Under the pieces are notes generated by a model, which did not search any database, had not been told where the DNA came from, and was given only the letters and a program-made list of their open reading frames with translations. 64,000 bases of DNA. Source: Alphaproteobacteria bacterium (lineage in GTDB: Bacteria; Pseudomonadota; Alphaproteobacteria; Sphingomonadales; Sphingomonadaceae). A program made the translations under genes and the position numbers. Of the stretch, positions 47,831 through 56,218 are shown one piece after another; the first letter of the stretch is position 1, and each line of letters starts with the position of its first letter. The stretch is taken from NCBI GenBank assembly GCA_030431875.1, contig JAUIIG010000008.1, positions 1-64,000 of the forward strand, written 5' to 3'.

Positions 47831-48489
47831 TGACAGGTCCCCTCACTGGCCTGTTGGGCGGCAGTTTCAACCCCGCGCACAAGGGGCACCGGCGCATTAC
47901 CCTGTTCACGCAAGCTGCACTGGGTCTCGACGAGGTCTGGTGGATGGTTTCCCCCGGCAATCCGCTGAAACCGCGCAAGGGTATGGCCCCGCTCAGCGCG
48001 CGCGTTCGCTCGGCCAAGGCGGCCAGCCGCAATGCGCCTATCAAGGTCACCGCCATCGAGCGCGAGCTGGGCACGCGTTACACCGTCGATACCCTGCGCG
48101 CTCTCAAGCGCCGGTTCCCGCCCCGCCGTTTCGTGTGGCTGATGGGATCGGACAACCTCGCGCAGTTCCACAAGTGGCGGAACTGGCGGCAGATCGCGCG
48201 GGAAATGCCCATTGCCGTGATCGCCCGCCCGGGTTATGACGACAAGGCCTTGGCGAGCCCCGCCATGGCCTGGCTGCGACGTTACCGGTTACCCGCAGCC
48301 GGATTACGCAACCGGGGCGAATGGAGCGCACCAGCGCTGATAGAGCTGCGTTTCGATCCCGATCCGCGTTCGGCGACACAGATACGCCGGGCGGATCCTC
48401 ACTGGGCAGACCGGTTTGCCGGGCCTGCTCCACGGGATGAAGTGACGCATTCCCTCATTCATGACAGCGGGCAGGGGGTGGACGCGTGA
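47830..48489 (+). CDS. nadD: Nicotinate-nucleotide adenylyltransferase
   Basis: From ATG 47830 the protein is 219 aa. The nucleotidyltransferase motif GGSFNPAHKGHRRI is at residues 10-23, with MGSDNLAQFHKW and the ISSxxIR-like SATQIRR further on. It adenylates nicotinate mononucleotide in NAD synthesis. nadD-rsfS-rlmH is a widely conserved order in bacteria and is kept here. Confidence 0.94.
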   Translation: MTGPLTGLLGGSFNPAHKGHRRITLFTQAALGLDEVWWMVSPGNPLKPRKGMAPLSARVRSAKAASRNAPIKVTAIERELGTRYTVDTLRALKRRFPPRRFVWLMGSDNLAQFHKWRNWRQIAREMPIAVIARPGYDDKALASPAMAWLRRYRLPAAGLRNRGEWSAPALIELRFDPDPRSATQIRRADPHWADRFAGPAPRDEVTHSLIHDSGQGVDA

Positions 48490-48548
48490 GGCGTGCAGCC
48501 CTTTACGCTTTTGTCCTTCACCCCATATACGGAGCATGACTATTCGCG

Positions 48549-49007
48549 ATGACATCAGCCAATTCTGGGACGCAGCAGCGTTCCGCCGAACACGGCAGCA
48601 CCGCAACAGCAACCATCATCTCCATGCCTGATCTCGATACCACCATCACCGCCGAGCCCGGCTCGCTGCACGAACTGATCCTGAAGCAGCTCGACGACGA
48701 CCAGGCGCAGGAAATCGTTTCCATCCCGCTCGAAGGCAAGAGCTCGATCGCCGACTTCATGGTCGTCGCTTCGGGTCGCTCGACCAGGCAGGTCGCTGCC
48801 ATGGCCTCCAAGCTGGCCGAGAAGCTGAAGCAGGCAGGCGAACCGAGCCCGCGCGTGGAAGGCCTGCCTGCGGCAGACTGGGTGCTGATCGACGCCGGCG
48901 ATGTCGTCGTCCACCTGTTCCGCCCGGAAGTACGCAGCTTCTACAACCTGGAACGGATGTGGGGCTTCGGCGAAGACGGCGAAACGCGACAGATGGGCAC
49001 GGCCTGA
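48549..49007 (+). CDS. rsfS: Ribosomal silencing factor RsfS
   Basis: The 152-aa track ORF contains the RsfS core from about residue 40 (LILKQLDDDQAQEIVSIPLE, ADFMVVASGRSTRQV, DWVLIDAGDVVVHLFRPEVR). RsfS binds L14 on the 50S subunit and blocks 70S formation in starvation. The first ~25 residues are low complexity, and ATG 48624 (MPDLDTTIT) is an equally possible start. It is followed by a ~100-nt repeat element before rlmH. Confidence 0.9.
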   Translation: MTSANSGTQQRSAEHGSTATATIISMPDLDTTITAEPGSLHELILKQLDDDQAQEIVSIPLEGKSSIADFMVVASGRSTRQVAAMASKLAEKLKQAGEPSPRVEGLPAADWVLIDAGDVVVHLFRPEVRSFYNLERMWGFGEDGETRQMGTA

Positions 49008-49016
49008 CCTGTTTGC

Positions 49017-49115
49017 GATCCCGCTTCCGCGGGATCGTCCTCGCTTGACGCGCAGGCAAGCTGCGCACGTTGCGGGCGGGCAGTCGCCCTTGCGGTCACG
49101 TTGTGACCGTTTCCC
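49017..49115 (+). repeat. REP-like multi-hairpin element, copy A
   Basis: It starts with an 8-bp stem GATCCCGC-TTCC-GCGGGATC, then the fixed tail GTCCTCGC. A second stem GCGCAG...CTGCGC follows, then TGCGGGCGGGCAGTCGCCCT, and a third stem CGGTCAC-GTT-GTGACCG before TTTCC. Copy C is its clear homologue. It occupies most of the rsfS-rlmH gap. Confidence 0.7.
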
Positions 49116-49247
49116 GCATGAGATTGCTAACCGGCGTTGATCTCGGCGCCGAAGGCGACGACAACCCGCGACTGCGGGCCGGCCGTTAGGCCGAAGCCAA
49201 GGACGCTGGACGGCGTCCGCCCGGCGCTTGAGGGGCCATACTAGAAG

Positions 49248-49670
49248 ATGCTGCTTCACGTCATCGCTCGCGGAAAGATTGCCCGGTCGCCGGAGGAAGA
49301 CCTCGTCGAGCGGTACGCCAAGCGCATCACCTGGCCGCTCAAGTTGACCGAATTGCCCGAGACCGGCGGGCGGATTCCGGAACCGGCCACTCCCTACAAG
49401 ACCGTCCTGCTTGACGAGAAGGGCAAGAACCTTGGGTCCGAGGAGTTCGCTGCCATCCTTGGGCGATGGCGGGACGATGGCATGCGTGAGTGCCGCTTCG
49501 TCATCGGTGCGGCGGACGGCCATTCGGATGCCGAGCGTGCCGAGGCAGACCTGCTGCTGTCCTTCGGCAAGGCCACCTGGCCGCATCTGCTCGCCCGCGC
49601 CATGCTGGCCGAACAGCTGTTCCGCGCTACCGCGATCCTTGCAGGCCATCCCTATCATCGGGCAAGATAG
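49248..49670 (+). CDS. rlmH: 23S rRNA (pseudouridine1915-N3)-methyltransferase RlmH
   Basis: The 140-aa SPOUT methyltransferase has the knot region FVIGAADGHSDAERAEADLLLSFGK and a C-terminus LFRATAILAGHPYHR, typical of RlmH/YbeA. It methylates pseudouridine 1915 of helix 69 in 70S ribosomes. It is separated from rsfS by copy A of the repeat and lies 5 bp before the EnvC-like gene. Confidence 0.94.
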   Translation: MLLHVIARGKIARSPEEDLVERYAKRITWPLKLTELPETGGRIPEPATPYKTVLLDEKGKNLGSEEFAAILGRWRDDGMRECRFVIGAADGHSDAERAEADLLLSFGKATWPHLLARAMLAEQLFRATAILAGHPYHRAR

Positions 49671-49675
49671 CGACG

Positions 49676-50881
49676 ATGCACCGTACGCTCCTCCTGCTTG
49701 GCTCCTTCGCCTTCTGCGCCGCAGCAGCATGGGGCCAACGGGCCCCTGCCACCGACGATCCCGAGGAAATGCGCGCTGCCCTTGCCGAGGCGCTGGCCGA
49801 GCGCGACAATGCCGAGGCCCGCAGCCAGCGGTTCGAGGAAGAAGCCCAAGAGGCCGAAAGCGCTGCTGAGCGCGCTGCCCGTGAAGCTGCCGCGCTTGCC
49901 GCGCGGATCCAGCAGGCCGAGGCCGGGATCACTGCCGCCCGAGCCCGGATCGCCATGATCGACCGCGAGCAGGCCCAGCTGCGCGAGGAACTGGGCCGCG
50001 AACAGCAGCCCGTGGTCGAACTCACCGCCGCGCTCCAGCAATTTTCCCGCCGTCCCATCGCTCTCTCTCTACTGCGTCCGGGGTCGGTGAAGGACGTCGT
50101 CTACCTGCGCGCCTTGCTGCACGACCGCGTGCCGCAGGTGCAGGCGAGCACGGCTGACCTGCGTGGACGGATCGACCATTCGCGTGAACTGCGACGGGAA
50201 GCCTTGGCCGCCACCGAAGTGCTCGAAGCCGAGGAGCTGGCACTCGCCGCTCGCCGCGAGGAACTGGCCGATATCGAAACGCGCCAGCGCCTGGCCGCGC
50301 GCGCCGCCGGAAGCTCTGCCAATCGCGAAGCCGAACGCGTTTTGGCGCTGGCCGAAGAGGTGCGTGACCTCGACGGACTGGTCGACGAACTGGACCGGGC
50401 CGCGAGTTTGCGTGCCCAACTGGCCGCCTTGCCGGGACCGCGGCTGCGCCCCGCGCAACCGGAGACAAACCAGCTGGCCGCGGCGCCAACGCCAACGCCG
50501 TCACAAGCCCGCGCCAATGCCCCGTCGCCCTATATCCTGCCCGTGGCAGGCCGCACGCTGACAGGGTTCGGCGCGCCGCAAGCGTCCGGCCTCAGCCAGG
50601 GCTTGAGGCTCGCCCCGATCGGCGGCGCACAGGTCGTTTCCCCGGCGGCGGGCCGTATTGCCTTTGCCGGACCCTATCGCGGCTATGGCCGGATCGTGAT
50701 CATCGAACACCCCGGCGGCTGGACCAGCCTCGTCACCGGCCTTGTCCGCAGCGACGTGGAAGTTGGCGAAGAGGTTGTCAGTGGCTCCCCGCTCGGGATC
50801 GCGGGGCCGAGTGACCCGAGCATCTCGCTGGAACTCCGCCGCGATGGCGAGCCGGTGAACCCGGCTCAGTATGTTTCGTGA
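49676..50881 (+). CDS. EnvC-like murein hydrolase activator (degenerate LytM)
   Basis: From ATG 49676 (MHRTLLLLGSFAFCAAAAWG, signal peptide) the protein is 401 aa. A long periplasmic coiled coil (~30-260) is followed by a Pro-rich linker and a LytM domain. The zinc ligands are missing: the usual HxH reads ISLELRR and the HGxG-like site is IEHPGG. This fits EnvC, which lacks catalysis and activates amidases at division. It lies between two repeat elements and upstream of ctpA, a pairing common in alphaproteobacteria. Confidence 0.87.
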   Translation: MHRTLLLLGSFAFCAAAAWGQRAPATDDPEEMRAALAEALAERDNAEARSQRFEEEAQEAESAAERAAREAAALAARIQQAEAGITAARARIAMIDREQAQLREELGREQQPVVELTAALQQFSRRPIALSLLRPGSVKDVVYLRALLHDRVPQVQASTADLRGRIDHSRELRREALAATEVLEAEELALAARREELADIETRQRLAARAAGSSANREAERVLALAEEVRDLDGLVDELDRAASLRAQLAALPGPRLRPAQPETNQLAAAPTPTPSQARANAPSPYILPVAGRTLTGFGAPQASGLSQGLRLAPIGGAQVVSPAAGRIAFAGPYRGYGRIVIIEHPGGWTSLVTGLVRSDVEVGEEVVSGSPLGIAGPSDPSISLELRRDGEPVNPAQYVS

Positions 50882-50988
50882 GCCTGCCTCCGCAGGCTCG
50901 TCCTCGGTGCTGTCCGCTCCGCCCTTCGGGCTGCGCGGCACCTGCGGGTCGCGCGCGTGCGCTCGGTCGGTCGCTAGTCGCGACCGAT
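50880..50988 (+). repeat. REP-like multi-hairpin element, copy B
   Basis: It opens with GAGCCTGC-CTCC-GCAGGCTC followed by GTCCTCGG. An inner GGTGC...GCACC pairing and TGCGGG follow, and it ends with CGGTCG...CGACCG. The stem differs from copies A and C by paired changes, so the hairpin shape is kept. It starts at the stop codon of the EnvC-like gene. Confidence 0.62.
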
Positions 50989-51014
50989 ACCAGCACTACT
51001 TAGTATATCGCTCT

Positions 51015-51114
51015 GGAAACGGGCCGAAGGGCCGCGAGGGCGACCGCCCGCCCGCAGCGGGCGCGAAGCGAAGCGGAGCGCGTATAGCGAGGACGATCCG
51101 GCGGAGGCCGGATC
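51015..51114 (-). repeat. REP-like multi-hairpin element, copy C (inverted)
   Basis: On the minus strand it reads GATCCGGC-CTCC-GCCGGATC-GTCCTCGC, and later TGCGGGCGGGCGGTCGCCCT and CGTTTCC. At 100 nt it matches copy A (99 nt) at both ends and at 23 of 26 positions in the inner block. Copies B and C face each other across 26 bp and fill the 348-bp gap before ctpA; the remaining ~115 bp before ctpA show no other feature. Confidence 0.7.
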
Positions 51115-51229
51115 GAAAAACAAGCAAACGCCCCAGAACGGCGCGCTCTCACTCCTCATCTGGCGTTAAGCACCGCCATGCGATAAACGTATGCAATGGG
51201 ACTACCTCCTTGCCGAGGACGATAAGTAT

Positions 51230-52567
51230 ATGAAATTTGCACCCGCCATCCGCGCTGCTGCCCTGTGCACGGCCGTTGCGCTCGTTCCTGCCACCACGGC
51301 AGCCATTGCCCAGGTCGAAGGCCGCGCTTCTCCGGAATTTGCCCGTCTTTTCGCGACTTACCAGCGAATCAAGGCCAGCTATGTGGAGCCGGTGGAGGAC
51401 GAAGTGCTGATCCGCGGCGCGATCGACGGGATGCTGGCGGCGCTTGATCCGCACTCGGCTTACCTCGACGGTGCGGCGCTTGAACGACTCAACACCATGA
51501 TCGACGGCAACTACCAGGGCCTCGGCATTTCGGTGCAGATGGAAGACGGCGCGGTGAAGGTCATCTCGCCCTTCCGCGGCAGTCCGGCCGAAGCCGCCGG
51601 GATCAAGGCGGGCGACTTCATCACCCACATCAACGGCGACCTGATCTACGGCCTCGAGCTGAACGATGCCGTGGCGCAGATGCGCGGTCCGGCCGGTACC
51701 GACATCGAAGTCACCATTTTCCGTCCGGGCCGCGAAGACAGCTTCGAAGTCACCGTGACGCGCGGCGTGATCGAGCTGGAGCCGGTGACCTGGGAGCTGC
51801 TCGAAGGCAATATCGGCCATATCAGCGTCAACGAATTCTCCGCTGATGTCGGCGCCGACGTGCGCACCGGCATTCGCGAGCTGCAGGAGCAGGCGACAGG
51901 CCGCATGGCGGGCCTGGTGCTGGACTTGCGCCGCAATCCCGGCGGCGCGCTGGACGAGGCGGTTGCCCTGTCCGACCTTTTCCTGTCCGAAGGCCAGATC
52001 GTTTCGCAGCGCGGCCGCAACCGCCGCGACACCGTCTACTACGATGCCGAGACCGTCTATCGCGGCGACGTGGTGGAAGGCATGCCGATCATCGTGCTGA
52101 TCGACGAAGGCTCGGCTTCGGCGAGCGAGATCGTCGCTGGTGCCCTGCAGGACCATCGCCGTGCGCTGGTCATGGGTGAACGCAGCTTCGGCAAGGGCTC
52201 GGTGCAGACGCTGCTGCCGCTTGCCAGCGATGCCGCGCTCAAGCTCACCACGGCGCGTTACTATACGCCCTCGGGCCGGTCGGTGCAGGAAGGCGGGATC
52301 GAACCCGATATCCGCGTGCCGCAGTTGAGCGATCCGGATGCCGAACGCCGCCAGCGCCTCGCCCTGCGCGAAAGCGACCTGCGTGGCCACCTCGTCAACG
52401 AAGTCGGGATCGAGGATGAAAACCTCGAGCGTGACCGTCTCGACGATCCGCGCTTCCAGCTGACCGCTGCCCAGCTCGAGGAGCAGGGCATCGACGACTT
52501 CCAGCTCGACTACGCCGTGCGCACCTTGCGTCGCACTGCGGGCGTGAACATCGCCTCGCGGAGGTAA
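51230..52567 (+). CDS. ctpA: S41 family C-terminal processing peptidase
   Basis: From ATG 51230 (MKFAPAIRAAALCTAVALV) the protein is 445 aa with a signal peptide. A PDZ domain (~85-170; GLGISVQMEDGAVKVISPF) is followed by the S41 core with catalytic Ser in DEGSASASEIVAGAL and Lys in FGKGSVQ. It cleaves C-termini of periplasmic substrates such as peptidoglycan enzymes. The track start at 51191 lacks a ribosome site. Context after an EnvC-like factor supports a cell-wall role. Confidence 0.93.
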   Translation: MKFAPAIRAAALCTAVALVPATTAAIAQVEGRASPEFARLFATYQRIKASYVEPVEDEVLIRGAIDGMLAALDPHSAYLDGAALERLNTMIDGNYQGLGISVQMEDGAVKVISPFRGSPAEAAGIKAGDFITHINGDLIYGLELNDAVAQMRGPAGTDIEVTIFRPGREDSFEVTVTRGVIELEPVTWELLEGNIGHISVNEFSADVGADVRTGIRELQEQATGRMAGLVLDLRRNPGGALDEAVALSDLFLSEGQIVSQRGRNRRDTVYYDAETVYRGDVVEGMPIIVLIDEGSASASEIVAGALQDHRRALVMGERSFGKGSVQTLLPLASDAALKLTTARYYTPSGRSVQEGGIEPDIRVPQLSDPDAERRQRLALRESDLRGHLVNEVGIEDENLERDRLDDPRFQLTAAQLEEQGIDDFQLDYAVRTLRRTAGVNIASRR

Positions 52568-52636
52568 GGTCGGGCTTACCATTCGAGGTGAGCCTTTACC
52601 CTTGCGATAGAGCATTGCCGGTCCGATAGAGAGGCC

Positions 52637-53107
52637 ATGTCCCAAGACCTGCCCCTGTCCGACAAATATGCCCGCCTGCTGGCGCTGGCCGTGCCCGCGC
52701 TGCTGCTGGGTGGTGCCTATGTGTCGCAATACGGTTTCGGCCTGTTCCCCTGCGAAATGTGTTGGTGGCAGCGTTACCCGCATTTCGTGGCGCTGGTGTT
52801 GGCGATCCTTGCCTTCGTCGCGCCGCCCAAGCGGGTCTGGGTTGCCCTGGCGGGGCTCGCCATCGCCGTTTCGGGGGTGATCGGCGTCTTCCATGCCGGG
52901 GTCGAATATCACTGGTGGGAGAGCCCGCTCGGCTGCACCGCCACCGACCCCTTCGCCATCGAATTCGTGCGCTGTGACGAAGCCGCCTGGACGCTGTGGG
53001 GCGTCTCGCTGGCAGGGTTCAACGCGCTCTTCTCTCTCGGCAGCGCGATCGCCATATGGGTGCTGCTGTTGGCCCGAGAAAAAACTGTGGGGGAGAAGCG
53101 CGCATGA
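52637..53107 (+). CDS. dsbB: Disulfide bond formation protein B
   Basis: The 156-aa inner-membrane protein has four helices. The first redox pair is CEMC (C39, C42) in FPCEMCWWQRYP, and the second pair lies in the loop SPLGCTATDPFAIEFVRCDEAAW. DsbB reoxidises DsbA and passes electrons to quinone. The stop overlaps the coq7 start by ATGA; the following gene makes ubiquinone, the electron acceptor, which is a neat functional link. Confidence 0.92.
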   Translation: MSQDLPLSDKYARLLALAVPALLLGGAYVSQYGFGLFPCEMCWWQRYPHFVALVLAILAFVAPPKRVWVALAGLAIAVSGVIGVFHAGVEYHWWESPLGCTATDPFAIEFVRCDEAAWTLWGVSLAGFNALFSLGSAIAIWVLLLAREKTVGEKRA

Positions 53108-53622
53108 CCAAAGACCGATCCGAGATGATCCGCGTCGACCAAGCGGGCGAGTTCGGAGCTACGCGGATTTACGCGGGCCAGCTGGCGGTCATGGGGGATC
53201 GCGGACCGCATTCGGCGGAAATCCGCGCAATGGCCGAGCAGGAAAAGGGCCACCGCGCCGAATTCGACGCCCTGATAGCCGAACGCGGCGTGCGGCCTAC
53301 CGCGCTGCAACCGTTCTGGCATGTCGCGGGCTTTGCCCTTGGCGCAGGCACGGCACTGATCGGACCTGAAGCCGCCATGGCCTGCACGGCAGCTATCGAG
53401 ACCGAAATCGACGAACATTACTCGCGCCAGCTGGAAGAGCTGGAGAAAGACGGCGACGATCCGGAACTGGCCGACATGATCCATCGTTTCCGTGAGGACG
53501 AGCGCGAACACCGCGATGCGGCCATTGCCCACGGCGCCGAGCGTGCGCCTGCCTATCCGCTGCTGTCGGCAGCGATCCGGCTGGGGTGCCGTGCGGCCAT
53601 CCGCCTGTCGGAGAAGCTCTGA
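53104..53622 (+). CDS. coq7: Demethoxyubiquinone hydroxylase (Coq7)
   Basis: From ATG 53104 the protein is 172 aa. Di-iron ligands appear in GEFGA, EQEKGHRAEF, EIDEHYSRQLEEL and EDEREHRDAA. It hydroxylates demethoxyubiquinol at C6 in the last hydroxylation of ubiquinone synthesis. The 172-aa length is typical for alphaproteobacterial and mitochondrial forms. It overlaps dsbB. Confidence 0.95.
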   Translation: MTKDRSEMIRVDQAGEFGATRIYAGQLAVMGDRGPHSAEIRAMAEQEKGHRAEFDALIAERGVRPTALQPFWHVAGFALGAGTALIGPEAAMACTAAIETEIDEHYSRQLEELEKDGDDPELADMIHRFREDEREHRDAAIAHGAERAPAYPLLSAAIRLGCRAAIRLSEKL

Positions 53623-53711
53623 CGCAAGAATATTTGACCAAGGCCAATTTCATCGCGCGTTCAACCGCTAGGGTGCCAGATGCACCAGAACGCCAGACTT
53701 AAGGATCGACC

Positions 53712-54311
53712 ATGATTCGCACGCTTGCCCTCTCCGCCACGACTGCCCTTGCCTTGGGCTTGCCAGCCACGCCTGCCGCCGCGCAGGACGAGGGTGGCGA
53801 CCGGGTCAACACCGTCATCATCTACGGCGATGACGAGTGTCCGGTGTCGACCGACGAGATGATTACCGTCTGCGCGCGGCTGGACGAAAGCGAGCGCTAC
53901 CGCATCCCTTCGCGACTGCGCCAGTCGAGCTCGCCGCAGAACGAAAGCTGGACCCAGCGCGCGCTGGCACTGGAAGCCGTGGGCGATTTCGGGCCGCTCA
54001 GCTGCACGCCGGCCGGGATCGGCGGCGACCTTGGCTGTACCGTCGACATGATCGAACAAGCCTATGCCGAGCGCGCCAATTCCAGCGACGTACGCTTTTC
54101 CCAACTGATCGCCGAAGAACGCGCCGAACGCCTCGCCACGATCGATGCCGATGCGGAATTGACGCAGGCCCGGGTCGAGGAACTCGAGCGGATCGAGATG
54201 GAACGCCGCCGCCAGGCGCAGGGCGAAGACCTGCCGGGCGAAGGCGAGGCGGCTGAGGCCGAAGTGGTCGACCCCGACGCCATTCCGGAAGGCCCGCCTC
54301 CCGGCCCGTAA
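53712..54311 (+). CDS. Secreted hypothetical protein with C-terminal coiled coil
   Basis: The 199-aa protein has a signal peptide (LSATTALALGLPATPAAAQ). A short domain with four Cys (DECPVST, ITVCARLDE, LSCTPAG, LGCTVDM) follows, then a Glu/Arg-rich helix (LTQARVEELERIEMERRRQ) and an acidic Pro-rich end. The VIIYGDDECPVST and ARLDESERYRIP segments are familiar from sphingomonad hypotheticals, but I cannot name a family. It ends 4 bp before the convergent fabI. Confidence 0.75.
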   Translation: MIRTLALSATTALALGLPATPAAAQDEGGDRVNTVIIYGDDECPVSTDEMITVCARLDESERYRIPSRLRQSSSPQNESWTQRALALEAVGDFGPLSCTPAGIGGDLGCTVDMIEQAYAERANSSDVRFSQLIAEERAERLATIDADAELTQARVEELERIEMERRRQAQGEDLPGEGEAAEAEVVDPDAIPEGPPPGP

Positions 54312-54315
54312 GGCC

Positions 54316-55119
54316 TCAGGTCAACGAGATATCCGGCGCGTCTTCCTGCTTCATGCCGACGACGTGATAGCCCGCGTCGACGTGGTGCACTTCGCCAGTC
54401 ACGCCCGATGACAGGTCCGACAGGAAATAGAGCCCCGAGCCGCCGACGTCCTCGATGGTGACATTGCGGCGCAGCGGCGCATTCAACTCGTTCCACTTCA
54501 GGATGTAGCGGAAATCGCCGATGCCGCTGGCGGCCAGCGTCTTGATCGGCCCGGCGCTGATGGCGTTGACGCGGATGTTTTCCGGCCCGAGGTCGTTGGC
54601 GAGGTACTGCACGCTGGTTTCGAGCGCGGCCTTGGCCACGCCCATGACGTTGTAGTGCGGCACGACCTTTTCGGCGCCGTAATAGGTCAGCGTGATGATC
54701 GATCCGCCATCCTTCATCAGCGGCCGCGCACGCTTGGCGGCGGCGACCAACGAATAGGCCGAGATGTTCATCGTCAGCAGGAAGTTGTCGAGGCTGGTGT
54801 CGACATACTTGCCGCGCAGTTCGTTCTTGTCGGAAAAGCCGATGGCGTGGACGAGGAAGTCCAGCTTGCCCCACCGCTGCTCGATCTGGGCGAAGGCGGC
54901 ATCCATGGCATCCATGTCGCCCACGTCGCATTCGATCAGGAAATCGCTGCCCACCCGTTCGGCCAGCGGCCCCACGCGCTTGGCCAGAGCTTCGCCGGGA
55001 TAGGAAAAGGCCATTTCCGCGCCATGTTCGTGCAGCTTCTGCGCGATCCCCCAGGCCAGCGACTTGTCGTTGGCCAGGCCCATGATGAGACCCTTCTTGC
55101 CCTGCATCAGTCCAGTCAT
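54316..55119 (-). CDS. fabI: Enoyl-[acyl-carrier-protein] reductase (NADH), FabI
   Basis: The 267-aa SDR enzyme begins MTGLMQGKKGLIMGLANDKS with the FabI-type nucleotide loop. The catalytic Tyr-x6-Lys is in YNVMGVAK. INAISAGPIKTLAASGI and the C-terminal GSGLYFLSDLSSGVTGEVHHVDAGYH fit the family. It reduces trans-2-enoyl-ACP in fatty acid elongation. Its ATG overlaps the YihY stop by 4 nt, so the two are cotranscribed. Confidence 0.95.
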   Translation of the reverse strand: MTGLMQGKKGLIMGLANDKSLAWGIAQKLHEHGAEMAFSYPGEALAKRVGPLAERVGSDFLIECDVGDMDAMDAAFAQIEQRWGKLDFLVHAIGFSDKNELRGKYVDTSLDNFLLTMNISAYSLVAAAKRARPLMKDGGSIITLTYYGAEKVVPHYNVMGVAKAALETSVQYLANDLGPENIRVNAISAGPIKTLAASGIGDFRYILKWNELNAPLRRNVTIEDVGGSGLYFLSDLSSGVTGEVHHVDAGYHVVGMKQEDAPDISLT

Positions 55120-56165
55120 GCGGCCGTATCCTCCGTTGTTCCTGCCTTGCCGGATCGCCCTGCGCGTTCCTGCGCCAGCCGATCATTCTCTTCCTCAGGA
55201 GTTTCGGCCAGCGCCGCGTTGAGTTCGGCACCTGCCACTATCCCTAAGCCGACCAGCCAGAAAAAGAAAAGCGTGATCATGAAACCGGCGAGCGAGCCGT
55301 AGGTGAGATTGTAGGCAAAGACACTGCGCAAGATCGGCGGGAAGGCCTCTGTCACCAGCAGCCACCAGACGGTGACCAGCAGCGCGCCGGGCCATTTGCG
55401 ATAACGGCGCGCGCGATATTCCGGCGGGGATAGCGCCACGAACAGGACCCATATCGAACCGAACAGGCCCAGCGCTGTGACAACCCGTGACAGGGTGAGT
55501 TCGGCAAGGGCGTGGCCCAGGTCAGGGAAATAGGCGGAGATGGACGCCTGCGCCGTCGACAGCACGACCTGCGCCAGCAGCGATACGATCAGCAGCAGCA
55601 CTCCGCCGACGATGATGCCGATGGAGCCGATGCGGTATTTCCAGAACGGCTGCGAGGCCTTGATACCGTACGACCGGCGCAGGATGTCACGGATCGTCTC
55701 GATCAGGCTGCCGGCAGTCCACAGGCCTACCGCCGCACCGATCCATAGCAGCCAGCCGCTGCGCGCCTCGATCGCGTCGCGCGCCACGGGGGCGATGACG
55801 TTGGCGACTGTCGGCGGCAGGGCAGAGACGAAAGCGCTGATCGTTGCCATGCGATCCGACTCTTCCCCCAGCGCAGAGAAGATCGCTGCGGCGGTGATGA
55901 AGAAGGGGAAGATTGCCAGCAACGACATGTAGGCAAGGTTGCCGGCATGAATCGTGCCGTCGTTGATGCAGCCCAGCACCACGCGGTGCACGATCTCGAC
56001 CGGTCGGCTGTTGCGCCACGACCGGCGGCGGAAGGGCTTGAGATGCCCGCCTGCCGCCACGAACTGGCGGCGCGCTTCCGGCGAGCGGTGGTCTGGAGAG
56101 AGCGTGTCCGTCTCGCCGCCAGGATCACCGCCGGTTTGGCTTTCAGGGGCTGCCTCTTGCACCAT
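55116..56165 (-). CDS. YihY/UPF0761 family membrane protein
   Basis: The 349-aa inner-membrane protein has about six helices (AYMSLLAIFPFFITAAAIF, GWLLWIGAAVGLWTAGSL, FMITLFFFWLVGLGIVAGAEL) and ends in a charged tail. This is the YihY/BrkB pattern. Despite the old name RNase BN, members are not nucleases; function is unknown. It precedes fabI in an operon. Confidence 0.87.
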   Translation of the reverse strand: MVQEAAPESQTGGDPGGETDTLSPDHRSPEARRQFVAAGGHLKPFRRRSWRNSRPVEIVHRVVLGCINDGTIHAGNLAYMSLLAIFPFFITAAAIFSALGEESDRMATISAFVSALPPTVANVIAPVARDAIEARSGWLLWIGAAVGLWTAGSLIETIRDILRRSYGIKASQPFWKYRIGSIGIIVGGVLLLIVSLLAQVVLSTAQASISAYFPDLGHALAELTLSRVVTALGLFGSIWVLFVALSPPEYRARRYRKWPGALLVTVWWLLVTEAFPPILRSVFAYNLTYGSLAGFMITLFFFWLVGLGIVAGAELNAALAETPEEENDRLAQERAGRSGKAGTTEDTAA

Positions 56166-56218
56166 CAGGACCGGTTTCTATCAGTCCCGGCGCTGCTGTC
56201 GAGGCGGCAGCAAGGCGA

